Source: CAVSUR01 sp963846005 (lineage in GTDB: Bacteria > Actinomycetota > Actinomycetes > Streptosporangiales > Streptosporangiaceae). From it: a DNA stretch of 64,000 nucleotides. How positions within the stretch are numbered: position 1 is the stretch's first letter; each line of letters begins with the position of its first letter. The notes beneath the pieces were generated by a model. It searched no databases. It had not been told where the DNA came from and worked only from the letters and a program-made list of their open reading frames with translations. A program made the position numbers and the translations under genes. Positions 48,565 to 56,356 of this stretch are shown piece by piece. The DNA lies in contig CAWJUH010000007.1 of NCBI GenBank assembly GCA_963846005.1, forward strand, positions 186,001 to 250,000. The letters run 5' to 3'.

Positions 48565-49059
48565 GTGCAGGTCCGGTCCTGGCAGGTGGCCTACCGCGGG
48601 CTGCTGCCGGATCAGCTGCTGGACGAACTCTCGGTCCCGGCGCGGGAGCAGTCCTGGCGCGAGGTCCTGGCGGGCCCGGCGGGGGAGCACGCCCCGGCCG
48701 TGACCGTGGCGGTGCGAGCCGGGACCATTGCCGGCTTCTGTGCGGTCGTCATGCCCTCCCGCGACGACGACGCGGCCGGCGGGGTGGCCGCCGGGGTGGC
48801 CGAGATCGCCGCGCTCTACGTGGACCCGCCAGCCTGGCGGTCCGGCGCCGGCCGTGCCCTGATGCAGGCCGCGCTGGCGGCTCTGCGGGCTGCGGGCTGG
48901 CGCGAGGTGACGCTGTGGGTGCTGGCCGCCAACCAGCGGGCCCGGGCCTTCTATGCCGCGTCCGGGTTCGAGCCGGACGGCGCCACCATGGCGCACCACA
49001 GCAGCGGCCGGGCCGAAGTGCGGCTGCGGACGGCCCTCAACCCGGCGCCGGCCCCGTGA
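48565..49059 (+). CDS. GNAT-family N-acetyltransferase, start region unusual
   Basis: A 164-aa frame with GNAT motifs: VAEIAALYVDPPAWRSGAGR (acetyl-CoA loop region), LMQAALAALRAAGWREVTLWVL and NQRARAFYAASGFEPDG. The typical first strand is encoded upstream of the GTG (VRPAAVADAAAIAA, 48523-48564) but has no ATG, GTG or TTG in frame there. Either translation starts at GTG 48565 with a shortened domain, or a start codon was lost. The reading frame runs directly into the ctaF stop. Substrate unknown. Confidence 0.75.
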   Translation: MQVRSWQVAYRGLLPDQLLDELSVPAREQSWREVLAGPAGEHAPAVTVAVRAGTIAGFCAVVMPSRDDDAAGGVAAGVAEIAALYVDPPAWRSGAGRALMQAALAALRAAGWREVTLWVLAANQRARAFYAASGFEPDGATMAHHSSGRAEVRLRTALNPAPAP

Positions 49060-49112
49060 TAGCTGATGGCCGCGATGACGGCGCTGGCCGCGGCGGCGAG
49101 GAGCTTACGCAT
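48951..49112 (-). CDS. Possible small secreted or membrane peptide, antisense to the GNAT 3' end
   Basis: ATG 49112 lies 8 nt after GGGGAGG and encodes 53 residues beginning MRKLLAAAASAVIAAISYHG, which looks like a signal peptide or single membrane segment. The tail overlaps the GNAT gene on the other strand. Good ribosome-binding site and signal-like start support it; overlap and high GC argue for caution. Confidence 0.3.
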   Translation of the reverse strand: MRKLLAAAASAVIAAISYHGAGAGLRAVRSRTSARPLLWCAMVAPSGSNPDAA

Positions 49113-49195
49113 CGGGACCGCCTCCCCGACGGCGGGCGTGGTCTGACCCTGACGGTACGAGCTGCCTGATTAAATCTGCTGCCGCTTGTCCGGGG

Positions 49196-49792
49196 CTACT
49201 GGCCGACACGGCCGTCGATCCGCTCGCGGAGCAGATCGGCGTGGCCGAGGTGGCGGGCGTATTCCTCGACCATATGGAGTATCACCTCGCGCAGCGCGAC
49301 AGTGGTGCCGTCGGGCATAGGACTGCGGATGGCCAGGTCGGGCGAGCCGGCGACGAACTGCTCCGCGAACGCGACCTCCGCACGCCAGGCCTGCCAGGCG
49401 CCGGCCACCACTGCCGGATCAGCTACCGCCCCCGCCCAGTCACCGTCCTCGGCGTCATCAGACCAGAACAGCGGCGGCGCGTCGGCCCGGGCCATCACCC
49501 GCCGGAACCAGTTGCGCTCCACGTCGGCCAGATGGCGGACCAGGCCGAGCAGGGACATGGTGGAGGGCGGCACCGAGCGCCGGGCCAGCTGCTCCGCGTC
49601 GAGGCCGGCGCACTTCAGCTCCAGGGCCAGCCGGTATGCGCGCAGGTAGTCCAGCAGCGTCGCCCGCTCGCCTTCCAGCTCCGGGCCGGCCGCGAACCTC
49701 GGGTCCTGCGCCGGATCCATCCACATGTCGGATTCCGGGCCAATCGCATTCCAGCGTTCGGGTACCACGTCCCCGGTGCTCTGCTCGGTCAC
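49196..49792 (-). CDS. DinB-like (DUF664) four-helix-bundle protein
   Basis: A 198-aa protein. It has GERATLLDYLRAYRLALELK and the conserved first histidine region MSLLGLVRHLADVERNWF. A C-terminal LREVILHMVEEYARHLGHAD supplies two more metal-binding His. This is the DUF664 group of the DinB superfamily, which includes mycothiol-dependent enzymes in Actinobacteria; the reaction is unknown. Start ATG or GTG near 49792. Same strand as the downstream two-component genes but separated from them by 80 bp. Confidence 0.85.
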   Translation of the reverse strand: MTEQSTGDVVPERWNAIGPESDMWMDPAQDPRFAAGPELEGERATLLDYLRAYRLALELKCAGLDAEQLARRSVPPSTMSLLGLVRHLADVERNWFRRVMARADAPPLFWSDDAEDGDWAGAVADPAVVAGAWQAWRAEVAFAEQFVAGSPDLAIRSPMPDGTTVALREVILHMVEEYARHLGHADLLRERIDGRVGQ

Positions 49793-49872
49793 GGCGACCA
49801 GCCTGTCATCCCGGGCCCGGGGGTGGCCAGCACAATAGCCCCGCGATAGGGCGGCGAGAGCTCACGGTGCGC

Positions 49873-50523
49873 TCAGCGCGGTAGTTGCGGGGTGATGCCT
49901 CTCGCGCGGAGCGCAGCTTGCGTCCGGTCGGCGGCCTGGAGCTTATCGAGGATGCGGGAGACGTGGTTCTGCACTGTCTTCAGGGAAATGCCGAGGGAGC
50001 GGGCGATCTGCTGGTTGCTTGCGCCCTCGGACAGCAAGTCGAGTATCTCGCGTTCCCGCGCAGTCAGCTCGCCCGGCCGGGACGGGCTCGCCGGGCCGGG
50101 GAGCCGCGCGGGCGGCTGGGCCAGGAGCCGGGTGGCGACTCCGGCGCCGAACACGGCACCGCCCGCTGCGACGGTGCGCAGCGCCGCGGCGATTTCGTCG
50201 CCGGAGGCACCCTTGAGGACATATCCGCGAGCACCCGCCGCCAGCGCGGCGAACACGGTGTCGTCGTCGTCGACCATGGTCACCACGAGTACGGCAGTGC
50301 CGGGAGCGATCTGGGTTACCCGCTGCGTCGCCTCGACGCCAGAGGCGCCGGGCAAGTTGATATCCATCAGCACGATGTCCGGTGCCGCTGCCTTGATGGC
50401 GGCCAGCGCATGCTCGGCAGTGCCCGCGGTGCCGGCCACCTCGATCCCCGGCAGCGTGGCGAGCAGGCCGGCCAGCCCGTCGCGGAAGACGGGATGGTCA
50501 TCGACGATGAGAACCCGGGTCAT
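49873..50523 (-). CDS. NarL/LuxR-family response regulator
   Basis: A 216-aa regulator. The receiver domain (1-120) has RVLIVDDHPVFRDGL, the phospho-acceptor Asp in IVLMDINLPG and the Lys in GYVLKGA. The LuxR-type helix-turn-helix (about 150-212) has ELTAREREILDLLSEGASNQ and SLKTVQNHVSRILDKL. Its ATG overlaps the stop of the sensor kinase (4 nt), so they are one operon and a cognate pair. Confidence 0.93.
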   Translation of the reverse strand: MTRVLIVDDHPVFRDGLAGLLATLPGIEVAGTAGTAEHALAAIKAAAPDIVLMDINLPGASGVEATQRVTQIAPGTAVLVVTMVDDDDTVFAALAAGARGYVLKGASGDEIAAALRTVAAGGAVFGAGVATRLLAQPPARLPGPASPSRPGELTAREREILDLLSEGASNQQIARSLGISLKTVQNHVSRILDKLQAADRTQAALRARGITPQLPR

Positions 50524-51407
50524 GCGGGGACGCCGGGGGTGCTCGCGGGCGCGGTCACGGCGGGCAGCCGTGCCTCGACCCTGACTCCGGGTGAGCCGTC
50601 TGTGATGGTCACGATGCCGCCGAGTTCTTCGGCCCGCTCCCGCATGATGGCCAGGCCGTGGCCCGGCTGGCCGGCTGAGCGGAGCCCGGTGCCGTCATCG
50701 GTCACCTCGACGGCCAGTGCGGCCGGAGTGCAGGCGACGGACACCCGGCAGTGACGGGCCTGAGCATGCCGGACGGTATTGGTGACGGCCTCGACCACGA
50801 TGCGGTAGGCGGCGACCTCGACGGCGGCCGGCAGCGCGCGCAGATCGTCACCGGCGTGGACGCTGGCCGCGAGGCCGGACCCGGCGGTCAGCCGCTCGAT
50901 GGCCTGAGCGCACGCGCCGGCCAGGCCGAGCTCATCCAGGGCGGGCGGCCGCAGCCCTTCGACCAGGCGCCGGACGTCGACCACGGTGCGGCGGATCTCC
51001 TCGCTGAGGTCGTGCAGCTGGCGGGAGGCGCGATCGCTGCCCGGCGGGAGCAGCGCCCGCGCGGTCTCGCTCTTGAGGGTCAGCCCGGCCAGTGCGGGGC
51101 CGATGCCATCATGCAGGTCCCGGCGCAGGCGGCGGCGTTCTTCCTCGCGGGCCACCACCAGCCGTTCCCGCGCGCGCTGCAGGTCCTCGCGGAGCAGCCG
51201 GGCGTGCAGCGCGCCGCCGAGCTGCCGGGCCAGGTCGCGCAGCAGCCGTTCCTCGGCCGCGCTCAGCTGGCGGTCCGGTGCCCGGTAGGTCAGCGAGCCG
51301 ACCACGATGCCATAGGCCAGCAGCGGGACGCTGACCCCCTCCGGGCAGGCGGCTCCCTGGGTCCCGGCGGCGGAACCCGGGGCGGTGTTCGCGGTGCCGG
51401 CGACCAC
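50520..51407 (-). CDS. NarL-type sensor histidine kinase, C-terminal kinase part of a split gene
   Basis: Contains the end of a GAF-like domain (VSVPLLAYGIVVGSLTYR) and the HisKA_3 dimerisation helix with the phospho-acceptor His in RRRLRRDLHDGIGPALAGL. The HATPase_c domain has VVEAVTNTVRHA, VEVTDDGTGL and GHGLAIMRERAEELGG. The GTG start at 51407 is artificial: sequence upstream in this frame (RVRDLAG) continues the same GAF domain, and the membrane part is encoded in another frame. Confidence 0.88.
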   Translation of the reverse strand: MVAGTANTAPGSAAGTQGAACPEGVSVPLLAYGIVVGSLTYRAPDRQLSAAEERLLRDLARQLGGALHARLLREDLQRARERLVVAREEERRRLRRDLHDGIGPALAGLTLKSETARALLPPGSDRASRQLHDLSEEIRRTVVDVRRLVEGLRPPALDELGLAGACAQAIERLTAGSGLAASVHAGDDLRALPAAVEVAAYRIVVEAVTNTVRHAQARHCRVSVACTPAALAVEVTDDGTGLRSAGQPGHGLAIMRERAEELGGIVTITDGSPGVRVEARLPAVTAPASTPGVPA

Positions 51408-52636
51408 GGTCCCGGCCAGGTCGCGGACGCGGCCTGGCCGAGATCCAGCCCGGTGGTGAGCTCGGTCACGGCGGCCTCCAGCAGCCGGTCAATGTCGGCG
51501 GCGGCCTCCAGCCGCTCGCCGAGGCCGGCCAGCACCTCGTACGGCTCGTGCCAGCGGCCATAGACGATGCGGGTCACGGTGCGCTGCAGCTTGTCTCGCA
51601 GCGGTATCAGCAGCAGGGCGGCCACGGCGGCCGCGACCGCGGACACCCACCACGCCCGGTGGCCGGCCAACAGCGCGGCCGCGGCAATGACCAGCACCGC
51701 GTACATGCCGATCACGACGCCGGACATGACCAGCCACAGCAAGGTGCGCTGGGCGGCACGGCGCAGGTCGTACAGCCCGTGGCCGAGCACCGCGACCGCG
51801 ATCGCGATCGGCAGCGGCACCAGGACGGCGCCGAAGATCCAGCCAGGAACATTATTGGTGATCAGGACGGTGAGGAAGACAAGAACCGGCGGGCAGGCAG
51901 CCAGCGCGAGCAGCAGCAGCTGCTGCCGGGCCTGCGGCCCGCCGCGCCGCCACCGGGTGACCAGCCCGGCGACCGCGCCGGCCGCGGTGGCCGTGGCCAG
52001 CACGATCCCCGCCGCGCTGAGGGTGTTCGCCACACCCGCATACCGGCCGGGCAGGCCGAGCGGGCTGTGCCAGTGGGCAAGCCGGGCCTGCTGAGCATGC
52101 GGGCTGAGCACGTTACCGAGGAACAGGCAGCTCACAGCGGCCGGGGCGATCCAGGCCAGCCAGCGCCACCGCGGGCCGGGCAGGTGACCATCCGGAAAGA
52201 TGACCGGCACGCCCACGACGGCGGTGAGCATTCCCGCCGCCTGCAGGCCAGGCCCGAGAGCGGCCAGATACCGGGCCGCCGGTACCGAGCCCGGCACGGT
52301 CACCACCCCGTGCACGCCGGCTTCGGTAAACGCCGCGCCAGCCCCCATGGCGGCGGCGGCGGCCAGCAGCAGCCAGCCGACACGGTTGCCGGGGACCGCC
52401 AGGGTGATCACCGCCCCGACCACGGCCACCGCGCTCACGGCGCAGGCGAACGAGAGGGTCTCGGCGAAGACGGCTGTCCCGGCCTGGTCATAGCCGGGCG
52501 CGACGGCCGATCCGGCCACCGCGGCCAGCACCGCGGCGCCGGCCGCCACCGCGGTGAAGCGGCCACTGACCAGCGCCAACGGCGAGGAAGCCATAGGCTC
52601 ATGGTGCACCACGCGCGCACCCCAGCCCAGAGCCAC
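51290..52636 (-). CDS. NarL-type sensor histidine kinase, membrane part of a split gene
   Basis: The first about 405 residues hold eight to ten hydrophobic segments (for example FTAVAAGAAVLAAVAGSA, VVGAVITLAVPGN and LLWLVMSGVVIGMYAVLVIA). A linker LQRTVTRIVYGRWHEPYEVL and the start of a GAF domain (LTTGLDLGQ) follow. The frame then turns to Pro/Arg nonsense near base 51431. One missing base there would join it to the kinase domain, giving a protein of about 700 aa. A later start at ATG 52594 (MASSPLALVSG) is likely. Confidence 0.8.
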   Translation of the reverse strand: MALGWGARVVHHEPMASSPLALVSGRFTAVAAGAAVLAAVAGSAVAPGYDQAGTAVFAETLSFACAVSAVAVVGAVITLAVPGNRVGWLLLAAAAAMGAGAAFTEAGVHGVVTVPGSVPAARYLAALGPGLQAAGMLTAVVGVPVIFPDGHLPGPRWRWLAWIAPAAVSCLFLGNVLSPHAQQARLAHWHSPLGLPGRYAGVANTLSAAGIVLATATAAGAVAGLVTRWRRGGPQARQQLLLLALAACPPVLVFLTVLITNNVPGWIFGAVLVPLPIAIAVAVLGHGLYDLRRAAQRTLLWLVMSGVVIGMYAVLVIAAAALLAGHRAWWVSAVAAAVAALLLIPLRDKLQRTVTRIVYGRWHEPYEVLAGLGERLEAAADIDRLLEAAVTELTTGLDLGQAASATWPGPWSPAPRTPPRVPPPGPREPPARRGSASRCWPMASWSAR

Positions 52637-52657
52637 CCGACCGCGGGCGGCCGGCTG

Positions 52658-53014
52658 TCACACCGCAATGCGCTGCCGGCGGCGCTCCGCGAGCACCACG
52701 ATGACGGCCAGCAGCCCGGCCAGCGACAGGACAGCGATGGCGGTCTGAAAGGTCCAGTCCAGGGCGCCGTGCTTGTGCCAGCTGGGGTACTCGATGATCT
52801 CGAACAGGCACAGCAGGCCGGCGAAGATGGCCCCCCCGGTGATCCGCCCGCTGCGCAGCAGCCAGGCGGCCAGCAGGAACAACCCGCCGAACAGGACGGC
52901 GAAGCCGGCGCCCCACGGGTCCTTCCCCATGCCGATGGTGACCGCACTGCCAAACTCGCCGAGGGCCAGCAGCGCGGTGAGGGCGGTCAGGACAGTGAGC
53001 TTGCGGCTAGTCAT
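52658..53014 (-). CDS. Small four-helix membrane protein of unknown function
   Basis: A 118-aa protein with four hydrophobic segments (about 7-27, 36-53, 60-73 and 87-108) and a basic end RRRQRIAV. AGGAGG precedes the ATG. No family is recognised with confidence. It lies just upstream of the sensor kinase on the same strand, so it may be an accessory of the two-component system; this is inference. Confidence 0.7.
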   Translation of the reverse strand: MTSRKLTVLTALTALLALGEFGSAVTIGMGKDPWGAGFAVLFGGLFLLAAWLLRSGRITGGAIFAGLLCLFEIIEYPSWHKHGALDWTFQTAIAVLSLAGLLAVIVVLAERRRQRIAV

Positions 53015-53081
53015 CGTTACCTCCTGGAGATCTGGGTGAGGTCACGATGCCCCTGCGCCATTCCCGGCTGGAAGAGGCGCC

Positions 53082-53101
53082 TTCCCGGGTCACGCCGGGA
53101 A
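53082..53101 (-). terminator. Hairpin downstream of the PPOX gene
   Basis: TTCCCGG-GTCACG-CCGGGAA, a perfect 7-bp stem with 6-nt loop, between the PPOX gene stop (53185) and the small membrane protein gene. Possible terminator; the stem is short. Confidence 0.4.
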
Positions 53102-53184
53102 ATTGTCCCGCCGGCCGAGCGGATCGGGCAGGCGCTGCGGGATTCGGCATCGGCTACCTGCCTTGGCGCTCTCGCTGGCCGGTA

Positions 53185-53613
53185 TCAGCGGCCGTCGGCG
53201 GCCCAGCCGGTCAGGCCGGCTATGTGCAGCACCAGGACCCGCGCGAAGGGCTGGTCATGGTACTGCCGGTAGCGCCCGGCCAGCCGGGCGGCCAGGGCTG
53301 CCGCCCGGCCGGCGGCGGTGTCGCCTTGCCAGCGGAGTTCGGCTCGCACCCACCACAGCTGTGACCAGTCATCGCGGTCCCAGTGCTCGACCAGCAGCGT
53401 GGCCCGCGGATCCGCCTCCAGGTTCCGCTCCCGCTGCAGTCGCAGCGACGCCTTCGGCTTCACCCGGTCCACCGGCACGCCCACGTAGCCGTCCTCGTCC
53501 ACCGCGTACGCGACGGGCACGGCATCCACGCCCCGCCCGGCGTGCACGGTGCACAGGATCCCGTGGTCGTGCGACTCGAGCCTGGCCCGCGCCTCGTGAT
53601 CGGCGAGCCTCAT
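53185..53613 (-). CDS. PPOX-class (F420-dependent) oxidoreductase
   Basis: A 142-aa split-barrel flavin/F420-binding protein. It has HGILCTVHAGRGVDAVPVAY, the strand GYVGVPVDRVKPKASLRLQR, EADPRATLLVEHWDRDDWSQ and a WWVRAELRW strand. This is the PPOX class of F420-dependent oxidoreductases common in Actinobacteria; substrate unknown. ATG 53613 is chosen because the downstream sequence is the full domain; the frame is open to 55011 only as a shadow of the acyl-CoA ligase. Divergent from that gene. Confidence 0.82.
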   Translation of the reverse strand: MRLADHEARARLESHDHGILCTVHAGRGVDAVPVAYAVDEDGYVGVPVDRVKPKASLRLQRERNLEADPRATLLVEHWDRDDWSQLWWVRAELRWQGDTAAGRAAALAARLAGRYRQYHDQPFARVLVLHIAGLTGWAADGR

Positions 53614-53632
53614 CGCGCTAGACCGGTAGCCA

Positions 53633-53661
53633 TTGAGCGCCAGCTTTGCCGAGGCTACGCT
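53633..53661 (+). promoter_or_regulatory. Promoter of the acyl-CoA ligase gene
   Basis: TTGAGC (53633-53638), 17 nt, TACGCT (53656-53661): a good actinobacterial sigma-A pattern. Predicted start is near 53667, leaving a short leader that contains GGGGAGG (53673-53679). Confidence 0.6.
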
Positions 53662-53685
53662 GACTTGGCAAGGGGAGGCCTGCGC

Positions 53686-55278
53686 GTGCGGGATCTCGCC
53701 TTCCTCTCCGAGCGGGGGACGGGTGCGATGAACCCGGCAGCGTGGGTCGAGCGCCACGCCCGCCGGCAGCCGGACGCCCCGGCGCTGGCGGATGGCGAGC
53801 GAGTCCATGCCAGCTGGGGCGAGTTCGCTACCCGGACGGCCAGCGCAGCCGCCGGCCTGCGCGATCACTTCGGCCTGTCGCCCGGGGACCGGGTAGCGAT
53901 CGTGATGCGCAACCGGCCGGAGTACCTTGAGGCGCTGTACGCCATCTGGCACGCCGGCCTGGTGGCCGTGCCGGTCAACGCTCGCCTGCACCGCGATGAG
54001 ATCGCCTACATCCTGGACCACAGCGAGTCGGCCGTCGCCGTGACCGATGCCGATCACGCCGGCGACATCGAGTCGATGGCCGGCACCGTCGCCGCACTCA
54101 AGGCAGCCGTGGTCGCGCCCGGTGAGCGGTGGGACCGGCTCACGGCATCGTCGCCGGCCCGGCTGGCCGGCCGGCGGCCGGAGGACCCGGCCTGGCTGTT
54201 CTACACCAGCGGCACCACCGGAAGGCCCAAGGGCGCCACGCTCACGCACCGCAGCCTGCTGATGGCGACACTCAGCTACTTCGCGGACATCGACCCGGTG
54301 ATGCCGCACGACTGCATCCTGCACGCCGCGCCACTGTCGCACGGCGCGGGGCTCTACGGGCTGCCGCACGTGGCCCGGGGGGCGGCGAGCGTCGTGCCGC
54401 AGTCCGGCGGCGCTGATGGCGATGAGATCGCCGCCCTGCTGGAGCGCTGGCCGGGGATGTCGTTCTTCGCGGCGCCCACCATGGTGAAGCGGCTGGCCGG
54501 CGACCGGGCCGTCGCCGGCGCGGACCTGTCCCACCTGAAGACGATCATCTACGGTGGCGCGCCGATGTACCTGGCGGACCTCGAGGACGCGCTCGCCGTC
54601 TTCGGTCCCCGCCTGGCCCAGATCTACGGCCAGGGCGAGGCGCCGATGACGATCACCGCCCTGTCCAAGGCAGACCATGCCGACGCCGGCCATCCCCGCT
54701 GGCGGGACCGCATGCAGAGCGTCGGCGTCCCGCGTACCGACGTCGAGGTCCGCGTCGTTGAGGACGGCCGGGAACTCCCCCCCGGCGAGGCCGGTGAGGT
54801 GGTGGTCCGCGGCGACGTGGTCATGGCCGGCTACTGGAATCAGCCTGATGCCACCGCCGAGGCTCTGCAGGAAGGCTGGCTGTACACCGGCGACATCGGC
54901 AGCTTCGACGCCGACGGGTATCTCACGCTGCGGGACCGGTCCAAGGACCTGATCATCAGCGGGGGAATGAACATCTACCCCCGGGAGGTCGAGGAGGCAC
55001 TGCTGCGCCACCCCGGCGTCCGGGCCGCCGCCGTCGTCGGCCGGCCCGACCAGAAGTGGGGGGAGGCCGTAGTCGCCTTCGTGGTGGCCGCCGACGGCGC
55101 TGCCCAGCCGCCGGTCGAGGACCTCGACCGGACTTGCCTCGACTACCTCGCCCGGTTCAAGCGGCCCAAGGACTACCGGTTCGTCGATGCCCTGCCGGTC
55201 AACAACTACGGCAAGGTCGTCAAGCGCGAGCTGCGCGACCGGCTCCGGGCCGAAACGGCCGACGGCGGCTCGCTTTGA
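53686..55278 (+). CDS. Acyl-CoA synthetase (AMP-forming, fatty-acid or aryl acid-CoA ligase)
   Basis: A 530-aa adenylate-forming enzyme that activates a carboxylic acid to its CoA ester. It shows FYTSGTTGRPKGATLTH (P-loop), IYGQGEAPMT, GWLYTGDIGSFDADGYL and RDRSKDLIISGGMNIYPREV. The catalytic Lys is in NNYGKVVKREL. The acid cannot be told; the sequence resembles medium- or long-chain and cyclohexane-type ligases. GTG 53686 is chosen for GGGGAGG 6 nt upstream and the promoter ahead. The LLM oxidoreductase gene follows by 85 bp, suggesting a catabolic pair. Confidence 0.9.
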   Translation: MRDLAFLSERGTGAMNPAAWVERHARRQPDAPALADGERVHASWGEFATRTASAAAGLRDHFGLSPGDRVAIVMRNRPEYLEALYAIWHAGLVAVPVNARLHRDEIAYILDHSESAVAVTDADHAGDIESMAGTVAALKAAVVAPGERWDRLTASSPARLAGRRPEDPAWLFYTSGTTGRPKGATLTHRSLLMATLSYFADIDPVMPHDCILHAAPLSHGAGLYGLPHVARGAASVVPQSGGADGDEIAALLERWPGMSFFAAPTMVKRLAGDRAVAGADLSHLKTIIYGGAPMYLADLEDALAVFGPRLAQIYGQGEAPMTITALSKADHADAGHPRWRDRMQSVGVPRTDVEVRVVEDGRELPPGEAGEVVVRGDVVMAGYWNQPDATAEALQEGWLYTGDIGSFDADGYLTLRDRSKDLIISGGMNIYPREVEEALLRHPGVRAAAVVGRPDQKWGEAVVAFVVAADGAAQPPVEDLDRTCLDYLARFKRPKDYRFVDALPVNNYGKVVKRELRDRLRAETADGGSL

Positions 55279-55363
55279 GACCCGGATCTGGCCGGGCAGC
55301 TGCCAGGCTTGACGCAGGTGCCGTATGTCTGCTCAGCAACGCGCCAGTAAGGAGACCGTCCCG

Positions 55364-56356
55364 ATGAAGCTCGCTCTTTACCTGCCGAACTTCCGTGACA
55401 AGGTAACCGTCAAGGAACTCGAAGATCTCACCAGCCTCGCCGAGGAACTCGACTTCGACTCAGTCTGGACCCTCGACCGGATCGTCGTTCCCGAGGCATC
55501 TGACCGCGCGGAACTTCAGTACTCGTTCGGCATGATGACCGAGTTCCCGAAGGCGCTGCCGGTGTCCTCCCGCGGTCAGTGGTTCCAGGGCTGGCCGCTG
55601 ATCCCCTGGCTGGCCGCGAAGACGTCGAAGGTGCGGATCGGCATGAGCATCTGCGACACGCCGTACCGTGCGCCCGGCGTCCTGGCCGCGGAGCTCGCCA
55701 CCGTGGACCACCTCTCGAACGGCAGGCTCAACGTGGGCATCGGGGCCGGCTGGATGCCCGAGGAGTTCGCGGCCGCGAGCGCCGCGCACATCTTCCCCAA
55801 GCGGCACAAGCAGGTGCGCGAGACGATCGAGGTCATGCAGGGCATCTGGACCAACGACCTGTTCGAGTACCACGGCGAGTTCGCCGACTTCGACCGGTGC
55901 GGCTTCGGCTGGAAGCCGGTGCAGAAGCCGCATCCGCCGATCTACTTCAGCGGGCTCAAGGACCCGGCCCGCTCGGCGAGCCGCATCTCGAAGTACGACC
56001 TGGCCGGCTGGATCGGGATCCAGGACACCCCGGAGCATCTGCGCCAGTGGCGCGGCGCTATCCAGCAGGAGCTTGAGCAGCTCGGAAGCTCGCGCAAGAT
56101 CGATGATCTCGATCTGGGCAGCATGATCTGGTTCACGATCACCGACACCGAGTCGGATCAGACGCCGATGGGGAAGGGCAGCAACCTGCTGGTCGGGACC
56201 GCTGCGCAGGTCACCGACAACCTCAAGCGGCTGAAGGAGGCCGGGCTGAACCTGCTGCTCATCTGGCCGCCGTTCGCGGACGTACCGGTGTCGAAGACGC
56301 TCGACGACCTCAAGCGGCTGAAGGAGGAAATCATGCCGAAGGTCGAGGCCATCTGA
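55364..56356 (+). CDS. LLM-class flavin/F420-dependent oxidoreductase
   Basis: A 330-aa TIM-barrel enzyme of the luciferase-like monooxygenase family. It starts MKLALYLPNFRDKVTVKEL and has LAEELDFDSVWTLDR, IGMSICDTPYRAPGVLAAEL and LSNGRLNVGIGAGWMPEEF. These are typical of the coenzyme F420-dependent branch. The substrate is unknown; it may act with the preceding acyl-CoA ligase. ATG 55364 follows TAAGGAG. Its 3' end is overlapped by the antisense glycosyltransferase frame. Confidence 0.9.
   Translation: MKLALYLPNFRDKVTVKELEDLTSLAEELDFDSVWTLDRIVVPEASDRAELQYSFGMMTEFPKALPVSSRGQWFQGWPLIPWLAAKTSKVRIGMSICDTPYRAPGVLAAELATVDHLSNGRLNVGIGAGWMPEEFAAASAAHIFPKRHKQVRETIEVMQGIWTNDLFEYHGEFADFDRCGFGWKPVQKPHPPIYFSGLKDPARSASRISKYDLAGWIGIQDTPEHLRQWRGAIQQELEQLGSSRKIDDLDLGSMIWFTITDTESDQTPMGKGSNLLVGTAAQVTDNLKRLKEAGLNLLLIWPPFADVPVSKTLDDLKRLKEEIMPKVEAI

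Noticed and set aside
53614..55011. N-terminal extension of the PPOX frame to 608 codons
   Set aside because: It is antisense to the acyl-CoA ligase; the PPOX domain is complete from ATG 53613.
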